Counted from the first letter of the stretch, positions 10,079 to 19,362 are shown. The stretch is DNA of 64,000 nucleotides from Euborellia annulipes (GCA_023213315.1 JAKCPI010014213.1:1-64000), one strand, 5' to 3'. Translations and numbers: made by a program. Notes: a model not told the origin generated them from the letters alone.

Positions 10079-10110
10079 GAGAGCCATTTTTTAACTGTAG
10101 GAGAGAGCCA
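10079..10110. promoter_or_regulatory. GabR operator: GAGAGCCA direct repeat, gabT/gabR side
   Basis: GAGAGCCA at 10079-10086 and again at 10103-10110, exactly 24 bp apart. The second copy overlaps the regulator's ribosome binding site and ends just before its TTG start, so binding here could also repress the regulator. The same arrangement, including flanking TAATTT and CCATTTTT elements, recurs upstream of gabP. MocR/GabR proteins are known to bind direct repeats. Confidence 0.75.
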
Positions 10111-10111
10111 A

Positions 10112-11611
10112 TTGCGTAGTTTACTTGGAGATCATTTGTTACAACGGCTCCAACAGGACATCGAGGGTAAACTCCATCAGCGACTTTTTCGTTGTCTACG
10201 CGCTGCCATTATTGATGGAGTGGTTCAACCAAAAACGCGTTTGCCCGCTTCACGGGATTTGGCCAGTGAAATTCATGTTTCAAGAAATACAGTTCTTACA
10301 GCCTACGAACAACTACAAGCGGAAGGTTACTTAGAAGCACGTACAGGACACGGCACATGGGTTGCAGAGAAGCTACCCGAAAGCTTTTTAAATACAAAAA
10401 ATGAAAAGAAAACTGTTTCAAAACCACATGTTCAAAACTCTTATGCGCTATCGCAACGCGGTTCAAATTTATTAGGCTATGCCGCAGCATCTCCACATCA
10501 ATGGGGTGCATTTGTGCCTGGCGCACCTGATGTCACTGAGTTCCCACATCATATTTTTAGCCGTATTCAAGCAAAATTAAGCCGTGAGCCAGACATTAAC
10601 CGCCTTATCTATAGCAACGCGGGCGGATGCATTGAACTTCGAAGTGCATTGGCAGACTACTTACGGGTTGCCCGTTCAGTCCAGTGCGATGCCGACCAGA
10701 TTATTATTACCGAAGGCATTCACCAAGCGATTGATTTAGTCTCACGTGCGCTCAGTGATATTGGTGACCGGATCTGGATTGAAGATCCTGGCTATTGGGG
10801 AATGCGTAATACTTTACGTATTAATGGCGTTGATATTCAGCCCATGCCAGTCGATGCCGAAGGCATTATCCCCGAAGAAAATCCAGTTAAACCACCCAAA
10901 TTAATTTTTGTCACACCCTCACACCAATATCCACTGGGCTCACATTTAAGCCTAGATCGTCGACGCAAATTGATTGAGATTGCCCGTCAGCACAATAGCT
11001 GGATTGTAGAAGATGATTATGACAGTGAGTTCCGTTTCTCGGGCCAACCTTATCCGTCTTTACAGGGCCTAGAAAATGATGCACCTGTGCTGTACATGGG
11101 AACATTCAGTAAAACCATTTATCCATCTTTAAGAATTGGTTATTTGGTAGTGCCTAAACCACTCTTTTCACCGCTGCGAATTGTGGCAGCAGAGTTGTAC
11201 CGTGGTGGACATTTACTCGAACAAAAAGCATTAGCTGAATTTATTCGCGAAGGTTACTACGAAGCACACATTCGTCGTATGCGCCTACTTTATGGCAAAC
11301 GCCGTGATTACTTGGTGAGCTTGATTAAACGCTATCTGGGGGCTGAATTTATCCATGATTATGATGAAGCTGCGGGTTTGCATCTGGTTTTAAAACTACC
11401 AGCTCATTGCGATGATGTGGCGATTGCAGCCACTGCACTTGAGCGTGGTGTCAAAGTTCGCCCACTTTCGCAGTACTACATGCAATCTCATGCCCACGCC
11501 CAGCGTGGCTTACTGATGGGCTTTGCCTGTGTTAATGAAAAAGACATGGTGATGGCTTTTGGTGTGCTACTCCAGTGCTTACGTGAAGCAGGCGTATCAA
11601 CCCTGAATTAA
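10112..11611 (+). CDS. gabR: MocR/GabR-family PLP-dependent transcriptional regulator
   Basis: A 499-residue fusion of a GntR-type winged HTH (about residues 20-90; LPASRDLASEIHVSRNTVLTAY) with an aminotransferase-fold domain. The PLP lysine is in MGTFSKTIYPSLRIGY. In this family PLP and GABA act as effectors that switch on gabT/gabD. The start is a TTG: TAGGAGAGAG lies at the right distance and no ATG is available nearby. It is divergent from gabTD, separated by 156 bp that contain its direct-repeat operator. Assignment as the GABA regulator rests on family and position. Confidence 0.9.
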   Translation: MRSLLGDHLLQRLQQDIEGKLHQRLFRCLRAAIIDGVVQPKTRLPASRDLASEIHVSRNTVLTAYEQLQAEGYLEARTGHGTWVAEKLPESFLNTKNEKKTVSKPHVQNSYALSQRGSNLLGYAAASPHQWGAFVPGAPDVTEFPHHIFSRIQAKLSREPDINRLIYSNAGGCIELRSALADYLRVARSVQCDADQIIITEGIHQAIDLVSRALSDIGDRIWIEDPGYWGMRNTLRINGVDIQPMPVDAEGIIPEENPVKPPKLIFVTPSHQYPLGSHLSLDRRRKLIEIARQHNSWIVEDDYDSEFRFSGQPYPSLQGLENDAPVLYMGTFSKTIYPSLRIGYLVVPKPLFSPLRIVAAELYRGGHLLEQKALAEFIREGYYEAHIRRMRLLYGKRRDYLVSLIKRYLGAEFIHDYDEAAGLHLVLKLPAHCDDVAIAATALERGVKVRPLSQYYMQSHAHAQRGLLMGFACVNEKDMVMAFGVLLQCLREAGVSTLN

Positions 11612-11635
11612 TTCTTTAATCTCATCATACTGAAT

Positions 11636-11668
11636 AAAAAAAGAGCCTCATAAAGAGGCTCTTTTGAT
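11636..11668. terminator. Bidirectional intrinsic terminator
   Basis: AAGAGCCTC / GAGGCTCTT stem with a five-base loop, A-run before and T-run after, between the convergent gabR and gabP genes. Confidence 0.88.
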
Positions 11669-11683
11669 TTCTAAAATATTAAA

Positions 11684-13120
11684 CTAACTTTTCTTCTTGA
11701 GTATGAGTGAGATGAGTTGTTCTACGGTCTTTACCCCAACCCAGTTTTTCCGACAATATTCCAAAAACACAATAATGCCGAACAATGCTGTGGTGTAAAT
11801 CACTTCTTTGAAATATGTGCCTTCAATCAACATGGTGAGAATTGCACCAATAATTGCAAAGATCACCACATAAGTCAGGAAAGGAAACATCCACATTTTA
11901 AAGTCAATTTTGACGCCTTCTGCTTCTAATTTTTTACGCATACGGAGTTGAGAATAAGCAATAGTCAAATAGACATACAATGTCGCTGCACCCGTGGTTA
12001 GCATGAAAAAGTCATAAACGTCCATGCTCTTGGTTGCAGTTAAAACCACGGCAATCACAGAGAAAAAGCATGACACAATCACACCAACCCATGGACTACT
12101 TTTACTGTTTACTGAACCAAAACTTTTCGGTGCATCGCCACGTTTAGCCAACGAAAATAACATACGTGAACACGTGTAAAGTGCTGAGTTAAAGCAACTA
12201 CATACCGACGTTAACACCACAAAATTCACAATATGGCGAGCTCCCGGAATCCCAAGTGCACTTAACGTTACGCTATATGTTCCCCAAGTCGAATCTTTCA
12301 AAAGTTCATTGTTGTGCGGAATTAAACATACCGCGACAAACATTGAACCGACATAGAATAAAATAATTCGCCAAACCACCGAGTTAGAAGCTTTACGAAT
12401 TTCTTTAGAGGGATTTTCTGATTCTGCTGCTGCTACAGTCACAATTTCAGCGCCAATATAGGCAAACATGACCCCAAGCAAGGCGGTAATAACGGATGAT
12501 CCTCCATTTGGCATAAAGCCTTGAGAGGTTAAATGACTCATACCTGAAGCAGCTGGATTGCCCCAAGGCCACAAATGCATGATGGCTAAACTACCAATCA
12601 CAAGGAAAATAACAATCGCGATGACTTTAATGAGCGCAAACCAGAACTCAAATTCGCCATAGTTTTTCACGTTTTGTAAATTGACTGCGACTAATGCACC
12701 AATCACTACAACCATATAGGCCCAGATCGGTATAAATGGGAACCAATTGTTTAAAATTTTACCCGCCACATAGGCTTCCCATCCCATGAGCATTGCGAGC
12801 GTACACCAGTACAACCAGCCGATTGAAAAACCTGCCCAACGGCCAATCGCACGGTCTGCATAAGTTGAAAAAGAGCCACTGTCAGGGTTTAAAACGGCCA
12901 TCTCGCCTAACATACGCATGATGAACCAAACGAGTAAACCACCCAAAGCATAGGTTAGAAAAACTACAGGTCCCGTATTGTAAATAATACTGCCCGAGCC
13001 CACGAATAAAGAACCACCAATGACTCCTGCAATCGAGATCATCGTCAGGTGGCGTGATTTGAGTCCATGTTTTAAACTTTGGGAGTGATTGGCTTCAGAA
13101 CCATTTTGATGAGCTGCCAT
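11684..13120 (-). CDS. gabP: GABA/amino-acid permease (APC superfamily, AAT family)
   Basis: Inner-membrane amino-acid:proton symporter of about 478 residues with twelve hydrophobic segments. The N-terminal LKSRHLTMISIAGVIGGSLF and the TM1 GxIGxxLF-like loop are typical of GabP/AAT permeases. I place the start at 13118-13120 (MAAHQNGS): AAGGA lies seven bases upstream, and the in-frame extension to 13213 has no ribosome site. It is convergent with gabR, and a copy of the gabT/gabR operator lies 185 bp upstream, supporting GABA as its substrate. Confidence 0.9.
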   Translation of the reverse strand: MAAHQNGSEANHSQSLKHGLKSRHLTMISIAGVIGGSLFVGSGSIIYNTGPVVFLTYALGGLLVWFIMRMLGEMAVLNPDSGSFSTYADRAIGRWAGFSIGWLYWCTLAMLMGWEAYVAGKILNNWFPFIPIWAYMVVVIGALVAVNLQNVKNYGEFEFWFALIKVIAIVIFLVIGSLAIMHLWPWGNPAASGMSHLTSQGFMPNGGSSVITALLGVMFAYIGAEIVTVAAAESENPSKEIRKASNSVVWRIILFYVGSMFVAVCLIPHNNELLKDSTWGTYSVTLSALGIPGARHIVNFVVLTSVCSCFNSALYTCSRMLFSLAKRGDAPKSFGSVNSKSSPWVGVIVSCFFSVIAVVLTATKSMDVYDFFMLTTGAATLYVYLTIAYSQLRMRKKLEAEGVKIDFKMWMFPFLTYVVIFAIIGAILTMLIEGTYFKEVIYTTALFGIIVFLEYCRKNWVGVKTVEQLISLILKKKS

Positions 13121-13293
13121 ATCATTTTCCTTAATATATGGAGGATATCGGCTAGTCTCGGAAAACCTCCGAAGCCAAAAAATATCCCCTAAAAATTTAG
13201 CCGTTCTGCCCAATTCCTAAAACAGAAAATTCACTGAGCTTATCCGGCGCTTCCGTATGCATACTTCCAATGGCTTTAATTTGTCGTTTCGGC

Positions 13294-13336
13294 AGTCAAG
13301 AAACGAGAGCCATTTTTGTAATAAAAGAGAGAGCCA
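13294..13336 (-). promoter_or_regulatory. gabP promoter element with GabR direct-repeat operator
   Basis: GAGAGCCA at 13305-13312 and 13329-13336, again 24 bp apart, immediately upstream (on the reverse strand) of a TTGACT -35-like element at 13299-13294. The -10 is not clear. Repeats next to the -35 fit activation by a bound regulator. Orientation relative to gabP is the same as relative to gabT at the other site. Confidence 0.65.
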
Positions 13337-13441
13337 ATTGCAAAATTTATACGCAAAATTGGCCCTTTTTGTATGGGATGCTGGTAGATGTTTTTTATTT
13401 TGAATAATAAATAAGTTTTAATTTGATCAGTTTAAAATTCT

Positions 13442-13990
13442 TTAATTTTGTTCAGAAATTAATAAAGCTTTTGTCCCATTTTCTAAAGCTCTAAATATAT
13501 GTTTTTGATCGGCAGGGTAACAAATATAATCTCCAACACCGAGCTCAACAGCTTCATCAATTAAACCAACCAAAGCTTTGCCCTCAACCACAATAATGTG
13601 CTCTACAGAACCAACTGGATGGGGTTCAGAAAGACGATCTTCGCCAGGCTCAACAATGAGTAGATATACATCTCGACGTGCATGAGGCGGACAATTCGCC
13701 AGTAAAATTGCCTTGTAATTGGCAATCTCAGAACGCACTGTTGGCCCCTCGCCACAACGAATCACTTGTACCTGATTGCTAGGTTCTTCCATCAAACGTG
13801 CAAATGGAATATTTAGCGCAACACAAAGTGCCCATAAGGTTTCAATACTTGGGTTACCTTGGCCCGCTTCTAATTGGGAAAGTGTAGATTTAGCGACGCC
13901 TGCACGACGAGCAACCTCTGCCAATGAAAGGCCTACTCTTTGGCGCTCACGAGTTAAACCTTTGGCAATAATTTCAATTGGCTGAGACAT
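13442..13990 (-). CDS. XRE-family regulator with C-terminal cupin domain
   Basis: A 182-residue protein with an N-terminal helix-turn-helix (residues about 10-65; SLAEVARRAGVAKSTLSQLE) and a cupin_2 domain (about 105-180). This is the common architecture of regulators of amino-acid and small-molecule exporters. It is divergent from azlCD, and the 90-bp space holds two ATCGTTCGTT repeats around the azlC promoter, so it very likely regulates azlCD and itself. The ligand is unknown. Confidence 0.9.
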   Translation of the reverse strand: MSQPIEIIAKGLTRERQRVGLSLAEVARRAGVAKSTLSQLEAGQGNPSIETLWALCVALNIPFARLMEEPSNQVQVIRCGEGPTVRSEIANYKAILLANCPPHARRDVYLLIVEPGEDRLSEPHPVGSVEHIIVVEGKALVGLIDEAVELGVGDYICYPADQKHIFRALENGTKALLISEQN

Positions 13991-14018
13991 TCAATGCACC
14001 CGTTCTATAAAAAAAACG

Positions 14019-14076
14019 ATCGTTCGTTTTGACAAAACAATCAGACTTATTCATTATAATGGAAAATCGTTCGTTA
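14019..14076 (+). promoter_or_regulatory. azlCD promoter bracketed by ATCGTTCGTT repeats
   Basis: TTGACA (14029-14034) and TATAAT (14055-14060) form a sigma70-like promoter with a 20-bp spacer. ATCGTTCGTT occurs at 14019-14028, touching the -35, and again at 14067-14076, over the expected transcription start. The first copy is part of a palindrome (AACGATCGTT). The pattern suggests a repressor that occupies both sides of the promoter, most likely the divergent XRE-cupin protein. Confidence 0.65.
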
Positions 14077-14085
14077 TATCATGCT

Positions 14086-14754
14086 ATGACCACATACTCT
14101 CTCATTAAGAAACTTAGTAAAGACACCACTCGCTCAATTTTCTTTGTGTGTCTGGCAACCAGTGTAGTCGGAATGTCTTTAGGTTCTCTTGCCGCGAGCT
14201 ATGGCCTTCCCCTGTGGATTCCACTTTGCTTATCGATTTTTGTACTTGCAGGGACTGCTGAATTTATTTTTATTGGTTTTTTAGCAGTAGGCGGTAGCCC
14301 GATTGCTGCTGCAATTGCAGGACTATTGGTCAATTTACGGCATTTACCTTTTGGAATTGCAGTTAATGAACTAATCCGAGGTAAATTCTCTCGATATTTC
14401 GGGGCCCATATCATGAATGATGAAAGTGTTTTATTTGGCATGGCACAACCTGATTTTGAAACGAAAAAAGCTGCTTACTGGTTGTGTGGTATAGGCATTA
14501 TGCTGAGTTGGCCACTCGGTGTCACTGCGGGTTATTTTATTGGAACCGCTATTCCAGATCCTAAAACATTTGGCTTAGATGCAATTTTCCCCGACATTTT
14601 AATTGCACTTACTTTTTCTGCTTTAAAGAATAAATTTACGCGAAGAGCTGCATTTTCTGGTGCAACTTTAGCACTGATCACCACACCTTTTTTAGCCTCA
14701 GGACTTCCAATTTTAATTTCTCTTTTTGGCTTAATATTTGGGAGAAAGAAATGA
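14086..14754 (+). CDS. azlC: AzlC family branched-chain amino-acid exporter, large subunit
   Basis: Integral membrane protein that with AzlD exports branched-chain amino acids. About seven hydrophobic segments; the conserved LVNLRHLPFGIAV region is clear. The frame opens upstream at a TTG (14029), but that codon is part of the -35 element, and the ATG at 14059 overlaps the -10, so I take the ATG at 14086 (MTTYSLIKK), giving 222 residues. Its stop overlaps azlD by four bases. Substrate range is inferred from the family. Confidence 0.85.
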   Translation: MTTYSLIKKLSKDTTRSIFFVCLATSVVGMSLGSLAASYGLPLWIPLCLSIFVLAGTAEFIFIGFLAVGGSPIAAAIAGLLVNLRHLPFGIAVNELIRGKFSRYFGAHIMNDESVLFGMAQPDFETKKAAYWLCGIGIMLSWPLGVTAGYFIGTAIPDPKTFGLDAIFPDILIALTFSALKNKFTRRAAFSGATLALITTPFLASGLPILISLFGLIFGRKK

Positions 14755-15074
14755 ATCAACAATTACTCATTATTTTAGGTATAGCCTTACTTGCACTCGG
14801 TACTTACAGCATTCGTTTTGCGGGTTTTCATTTAGGTGCCAAATTTACTTTTTCTGAAAAATACCAAGTTTTATTGTCAAACGGCGCAACTGTTTTGCTG
14901 TGCGCTATTGCCGTGACGACGACATTTTTTGAAGGTCAACATTTTGCTGGTTTCGCACGTATTTTTGGTGTTGGGTTAGCGCTTTTCTTGGTCTGGAAAA
15001 AAGTGCCTCTATTATTGGTGATTTGTTTAGCAGCCGCTGGTACCGCACTTTTACGTTTACTTGGAATCGAGTAA
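14751..15074 (+). CDS. azlD: AzlD family transporter small subunit
   Basis: A 107-residue protein of four hydrophobic segments, the small partner of AzlC. It overlaps azlC by ATGA, indicating coupled translation. It ends just before a bidirectional terminator shared with ssb. Confidence 0.9.
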   Translation: MNQQLLIILGIALLALGTYSIRFAGFHLGAKFTFSEKYQVLLSNGATVLLCAIAVTTTFFEGQHFAGFARIFGVGLALFLVWKKVPLLLVICLAAAGTALLRLLGIE

Positions 15075-15076
15075 TA

Positions 15077-15106
15077 AAAAAGGCGAGATAAACTCGCCTT
15101 TTTTGA
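15077..15106. terminator. Bidirectional intrinsic terminator
   Basis: AAGGCGAG / CTCGCCTT stem, five-base loop, A-run and T-run on either side; between convergent azlD and ssb. Confidence 0.9.
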
Positions 15107-15114
15107 AACTTTGA

Positions 15115-15711
15115 TTAGAACGGTAAATCATCGTCTAAATCAGCTGGTGCAGACGCAGGCTGTTGTGGAGCTTTTGGAGCAAAACCGCCAGATTGCGGGT
15201 TACTGTTTCCACCATTACCAAAACCAGCTGGGTTACTGCCATAGCCGCCACCACTATTTTGGTTATAACCACCGCCTTGGTTATTATTATTTTGATAACC
15301 ATTGCCACCTTGTTGAGGTGCGTTAAAACGCGGTTGATTAAAATCATTACCGCCAGCGAGACCTTGTTCACCTTGTTGACGACCATCTAACATTTGCATC
15401 TGTTCGCCACGAATTTCTGTTGTATAGCGCTCTTGGCCATTTTGATCAGTCCACTGACGCGTACGTAATGAACCTTCAATGTAAACCTTAGAACCTTTAC
15501 GTAAAAACTGCTGAGCAATTTCCCCTAAACGGTTATGCAAAACAATACGGTGCCATTCTGTTTGTTCTTTACGTTCACCCGAAGTTTTATCGGTCCAAGC
15601 TTCACTTGTCGCGATTGAAAATTGAGTCAACGAGCCCCCATTTGGAAAAGTTTTTGTTTCAGGATCACGACCCAAAGTACCAACCAAAATAACCTTATTT
15701 ACACCACGCAT
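15115..15711 (-). CDS. ssb: Single-stranded DNA-binding protein
   Basis: Binds and protects single-stranded DNA in replication and repair. 198 residues: OB fold in the first ~110 ([18 protein letters not shown] start), then a low-complexity linker rich in Gly, Asn and Gln (about 120-185), and the conserved acidic tip DDDLPF that recruits partner proteins. The linker is encoded by repetitive GGNNN-type codons, so length may vary between strains. It lies downstream of the YajR-like gene on the same strand. Confidence 0.96.
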   Translation of the reverse strand: MRGVNKVILVGTLGRDPETKTFPNGGSLTQFSIATSEAWTDKTSGERKEQTEWHRIVLHNRLGEIAQQFLRKGSKVYIEGSLRTRQWTDQNGQERYTTEIRGEQMQMLDGRQQGEQGLAGGNDFNQPRFNAPQQGGNGYQNNNNQGGGYNQNSGGGYGSNPAGFGNGGNSNPQSGGFAPKAPQQPASAPADLDDDLPF

Positions 15712-15762
15712 TAGCTGTCTTCATCCTATACATTTCTATGTTTTACTTTATAAGAGTTATGC

Positions 15763-17127
15763 TTAAATGGCTACCTCTTTACCGAACAACTGCGTTAAAT
15801 CACGTCGCGCAGCCTCATCAAGTGACTGTTTATCGACTTTAATATAAGCAACTTGCTGGTCAGGCATCACCACAACTTCTTCAATACCACGAATTGCCAA
15901 TAGCTGTGTGGTCCACTCATTCACCTGTTGCACTTGCGGCAATGGCAACACAATAGATGACAAATACCGCGGCTGAGCTAAACCAAAACTAATTAGCAGC
16001 CATATTATAGCAATCCCCGCTAAGACACTCCATCCCATCGCAGTATTATGTAACATCAATAATTGACCACCTAGTGTGCCCCCAAAAAAAGCACCTAAAA
16101 ACTGACTACTGGCATTTACACCCATAGCAGTCGCTTTTGACTGGATTGGCGCACACTTTGATAACCACGATGGCAATAATGCTTCCATCACATTAAATGC
16201 AATAAAGAAAATACCGAGGCCTGCAAGCAATACATATTTTGATTGATAACCCAATATGAGTAACAGTAAACCTGCAATAATCCCTGTAATTGCCGTTAAG
16301 AAAATGCCTCGCATTTTGCGATATTTTTCAGCCACGATAATGCTTGGAAAGGCAAAAAACAGACTAATCACCAAGAGTGGCAGATATACCAAACCATGAC
16401 TGGCTAAAGGAATATGCGCAAACTCGATGAGCTGTGAAGGCACATAAATAAACATGGCTGTGAGCAGTAAGTGCAATGAAAAAACCGAAACATGCAACCG
16501 GTTTAAATCACCCATTTGAATGACTTGCTTAAGCTGTGCCATGTAACCTTGCTGATAATTACGATGATGACGGGTCACTTTAGGCACAAGCAATAACATC
16601 AAAATCGCGATTAAGCCCATAATGGTCGTGACAAAGAATAGACCTGAAATCCCCACAAGGCTTGTGAGCCAAGGCCCTAGGCTAAATGCCACCACAAAAG
16701 ATAAGCCAATACTCATGCCCATGGCTGCCATGGCTTTAGTACGTTGTTCTTCGCGCGTGACATCGGCAAGAAGTGCCATGACCACTGCCGAAACAGCACC
16801 TGCACCCGCAATCGCACGGCCAATAATTACGCCATAAATCGTGTCAGATAAACCGGCAATTGCACCACCAAGTGCAAAGAGTAATAGGCCAAGCACCACG
16901 AGAGGTTTACGGCTAAAGCGGTCAGCAAGCAGGCTAAAGGGAATCTGTAAAATAGCCTGACTTAAACCATAGACACCTACAGCCAAACCAATGAGTGCTG
17001 GAGTCGCATATTGATATGACTGCCCGACTACAGAAAAGACAGGAATAATCATGAACAAACCCAACATGCGTAGTGCAAAAATACTACTTAAGGCAAAAGT
17101 TGAGCGACGTTCCAAAGCATTCATCAT
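15763..17127 (-). CDS. YajR-like MFS transporter
   Basis: A 454-residue major-facilitator protein with twelve hydrophobic segments and the family motif A (ADRFSRKPLVVLG). After the last helix an 80-residue soluble tail (IRGIEEVVVMPDQQVAYIKV) looks like the ferredoxin-fold YAM domain of E. coli YajR. It is probably a proton-driven drug/efflux carrier; the substrate is unknown. The next ATG, three bases in, is equally possible as start. Upstream of ssb on the same strand with a 50-bp gap. Confidence 0.87.
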   Translation of the reverse strand: MMNALERRSTFALSSIFALRMLGLFMIIPVFSVVGQSYQYATPALIGLAVGVYGLSQAILQIPFSLLADRFSRKPLVVLGLLLFALGGAIAGLSDTIYGVIIGRAIAGAGAVSAVVMALLADVTREEQRTKAMAAMGMSIGLSFVVAFSLGPWLTSLVGISGLFFVTTIMGLIAILMLLLVPKVTRHHRNYQQGYMAQLKQVIQMGDLNRLHVSVFSLHLLLTAMFIYVPSQLIEFAHIPLASHGLVYLPLLVISLFFAFPSIIVAEKYRKMRGIFLTAITGIIAGLLLLILGYQSKYVLLAGLGIFFIAFNVMEALLPSWLSKCAPIQSKATAMGVNASSQFLGAFFGGTLGGQLLMLHNTAMGWSVLAGIAIIWLLISFGLAQPRYLSSIVLPLPQVQQVNEWTTQLLAIRGIEEVVVMPDQQVAYIKVDKQSLDEAARRDLTQLFGKEVAI

Positions 17128-17221
17128 ATCAATACACGTTTATCAAACTAGGCAAATTATAAGCCGATTCGTTTCTAAAAATACGGGACCCCTTATTTAA
17201 ATTAACAATTTCAGCTTAAAA

Positions 17222-17255
17222 AAATAAAGAGGCATTTAGCCTCTTTATTTTAAAC
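17222..17255. terminator. Bidirectional intrinsic terminator
   Basis: AATAAAGAGGC / GCCTCTTTATT hairpin with flanking A/T runs, just past the stop of the DUF475 gene on the reverse strand. Confidence 0.85.
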
Positions 17256-17274
17256 ATCTTTACTGAAAATTAGC

Positions 17275-18357
17275 TTAAGACGAATGTGGATGGCGTTTAC
17301 TATATTGAATTGAAGCAAATACCGCCCACACAATAAACGCTACACCAATTAAACCAGTTACCACTTCTGGTACATGTACGCCTGTACCGCTTGCAATCAT
17401 AATGAATGCTAAAGCACCAATGGCATAATGTGCGCCATGTTCTAAGAACACATAAGCATCTAGCGTGCCTTTTTCAACAAGATAAACTGTCATTGAACGG
17501 ACAAAAATAGCACCAATTGCAAGACCAAGCATAATCACGACAACATCACTCGTAATCGCAAAAGCACCAATCACGCCGTCAAAACTAAAAGATGCATCTA
17601 ACACTTCTAGATATAAGAAACCACCAATTCCCGCTTTAACTACACCCGAAGCAGCGCCTGATCCATCTTTCATAACGGCATTGCCGTCTTCATCAATTTC
17701 AGGTTCACCGCCTAACATATGGCTTAATACTTCTACACCGATATAAACCACAATGCCCCAAATACCTGCCATAGTCACAACAAGGCGCTGCGACTCATCA
17801 ACATTGGCTGCCATAATTAACATTGCAATGAGAGCAATAAAAACAGACATTGCCGGTACGCTAGCTAAGCTAGAAAGTTTAGCTTCAAGCCATCTAAACC
17901 AATGAGTTTCTTTTTCTTCATCAAAAAAGAAGTTTAAGAAAACCAATAATAGGAATGTTCCACCAAAAGCAGAAATCTCGGCGTGGTGGGCCATTAAGCG
18001 TTCAGAATAAGTTTTTGGATCATTGAGTGCCAATTTAGCCACTTCAATCATTCCCATATCCGCAGTCACGGCAACAATCGCCACTGGGAAAATTAAACGC
18101 ATACCAAAAACGGCGATTAAAATACCAACCGTCAAAAATAGCATTTTCCAGAACGGATCCCAATTACGTAGAACCGATGCATTGACAACAGCATTGTCAA
18201 AAGATAAAGAAACCTCCATTACAGCTAAAATGGCTGTAATCGTTAAAGCTTTAAGCATGGTAGACACGCCAGCTTCAGGTCCATGGGTAAAACCCCAATA
18301 CGCGGATAGTGCTAAACACACTACCGTAAAAAATATCGAAAATCGGAAATGCTTCAT
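17275..18357 (-). CDS. DUF475 (TerC-like) integral membrane protein
   Basis: A 360-residue protein with about nine hydrophobic segments and the two acidic intramembrane motifs typical of the TerC/DUF475 group: EVSLSFDNAVVNA near residue 50 and EVLDASFSFDGVIGAF near residue 250. TerC relatives are linked to metal-ion export, including manganese, but the role of this subfamily is not settled. A charged loop (GGEPEIDEDGNAVMKDG) joins the two halves. It stands alone between two terminators. Confidence 0.85.
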   Translation of the reverse strand: MKHFRFSIFFTVVCLALSAYWGFTHGPEAGVSTMLKALTITAILAVMEVSLSFDNAVVNASVLRNWDPFWKMLFLTVGILIAVFGMRLIFPVAIVAVTADMGMIEVAKLALNDPKTYSERLMAHHAEISAFGGTFLLLVFLNFFFDEEKETHWFRWLEAKLSSLASVPAMSVFIALIAMLIMAANVDESQRLVVTMAGIWGIVVYIGVEVLSHMLGGEPEIDEDGNAVMKDGSGAASGVVKAGIGGFLYLEVLDASFSFDGVIGAFAITSDVVVIMLGLAIGAIFVRSMTVYLVEKGTLDAYVFLEHGAHYAIGALAFIMIASGTGVHVPEVVTGLIGVAFIVWAVFASIQYSKRHPHSS

Positions 18358-18593
18358 GGATCAGACCTATACCAAGAACTAAATTTAATCTTTCTTAAAA
18401 CCGTCGCTATTATATCGATAATTAACCACAAAACGATGTTGTTTTGTGCCGTTCTTCCCTTTACTTTATCTCTCTGTTTAATAAAGAAATTTATAATACT
18501 TAATTAACTTATTAATCGTAATAAATATTTTCTTGCGATATATCTATCATTATTATTTTTGTATTTTAAAATTGATTTAGAATCCTGTTTTGC

Positions 18594-19295
18594 ATGTCTT
18601 ATTTTAAATGGAATGATTTTATGCTTTTTTCTCAAGAACTCTGGCAACGTAATCTAAATTTATATCAAAAAATTCTCGATCTTCCTTTTAATCAGGAACT
18701 TGCTAGTGGAACTTTAGATAAAGAAGCATTTTGTCATTATGTAATTCAGGATGCCCAATATTTAGTGGCCTATGGTCGTGTGCTTGCTGTTGCAGCAGCC
18801 AAAGCTTTTGATGCTGACGATATTATGCAATTTTCAGACGCAGCCAAAATTGCGATTGTGGTTGAACGCAGTTTGCATGATGACTTCATGAAAAATTTTG
18901 GTGTCACTAAAGAAGAATTTAAAAATACGCCATTAACTTTGGCAGGCCACCATTACACTTCATTTTTAACCGCAACTGCTTGGTCTGAGAGCTACCCTAT
19001 CGTGCTTGCAGCACTTTTACCCTGCTTCTGGATTTATGCCGAAGTCGGTAAAGATATTGTGAGCAAATCGGTTCCGAACAACCCATATCAAGCATGGGTG
19101 GACACCTATGCTGGTGAAGAGTTTCATACAGCCGTTCGTAATGTGATTGCGACAGTAGATAAAGTTGCGGCACGTTGCGACGCAGACACTTTAGAAAAAA
19201 TGCATGCTGCTTACACTATGGGCGCAAAACTTGAGTGGTTATTTTGGGATAGCGCCTACCACCAAAGACAATGGTTAGGTTTAGATCATATTTAA
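18594..19295 (+). CDS. TenA family protein (thiaminase II-like)
   Basis: A 233-residue all-helical TenA-like protein. TenA hydrolyses degraded thiamine (aminopyrimidine) so the pyrimidine can be salvaged. Cys144 (LLPCFWIYAEVG) and Glu214 (KLEWLFWDSAY) match the catalytic Cys and Glu of known TenA enzymes, and the YQAWVDTYAGEEF segment is characteristic. The ATG at 18621 (MLFSQELW) is an alternative start that fits the family N-terminus better. I see no TPP-riboswitch motif upstream and no other thiamine genes nearby. Confidence 0.88.
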   Translation: MSYFKWNDFMLFSQELWQRNLNLYQKILDLPFNQELASGTLDKEAFCHYVIQDAQYLVAYGRVLAVAAAKAFDADDIMQFSDAAKIAIVVERSLHDDFMKNFGVTKEEFKNTPLTLAGHHYTSFLTATAWSESYPIVLAALLPCFWIYAEVGKDIVSKSVPNNPYQAWVDTYAGEEFHTAVRNVIATVDKVAARCDADTLEKMHAAYTMGAKLEWLFWDSAYHQRQWLGLDHI

Positions 19296-19306
19296 AACTT
19301 CAAATG

Positions 19307-19342
19307 AATCGATCAGATGGTTCAATACTCTGATCGATTTTC
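19307..19342 (+). terminator. Intrinsic terminator after tenA-like gene
   Basis: AATCGATCAGA / TCTGATCGATT, an 11-bp perfect stem followed by a short T-run. Confidence 0.8.
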
Positions 19343-19362
19343 AATAAAATGATGAGATAGAT

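Noticed and set aside
13330..13375. Separate terminator for the XRE-cupin gene
   Set aside because: GCCAATT/AATTGGC arms exist but the loop is long and overlaps the GabR operator repeats; too weak to list.
14029..14085. Longer azlC start at TTG 14029
   Set aside because: The TTG is the first part of a TTGACA -35 element and the next ATG overlaps the -10.
18023..18382. 119-codon forward frame opposite the DUF475 gene
   Set aside because: Antisense shadow of a conserved membrane protein; composition is that of complementary codons.
18358..18593. TPP riboswitch before the tenA-like gene
   Set aside because: No CTGAGA or other conserved thi-box element on either strand.
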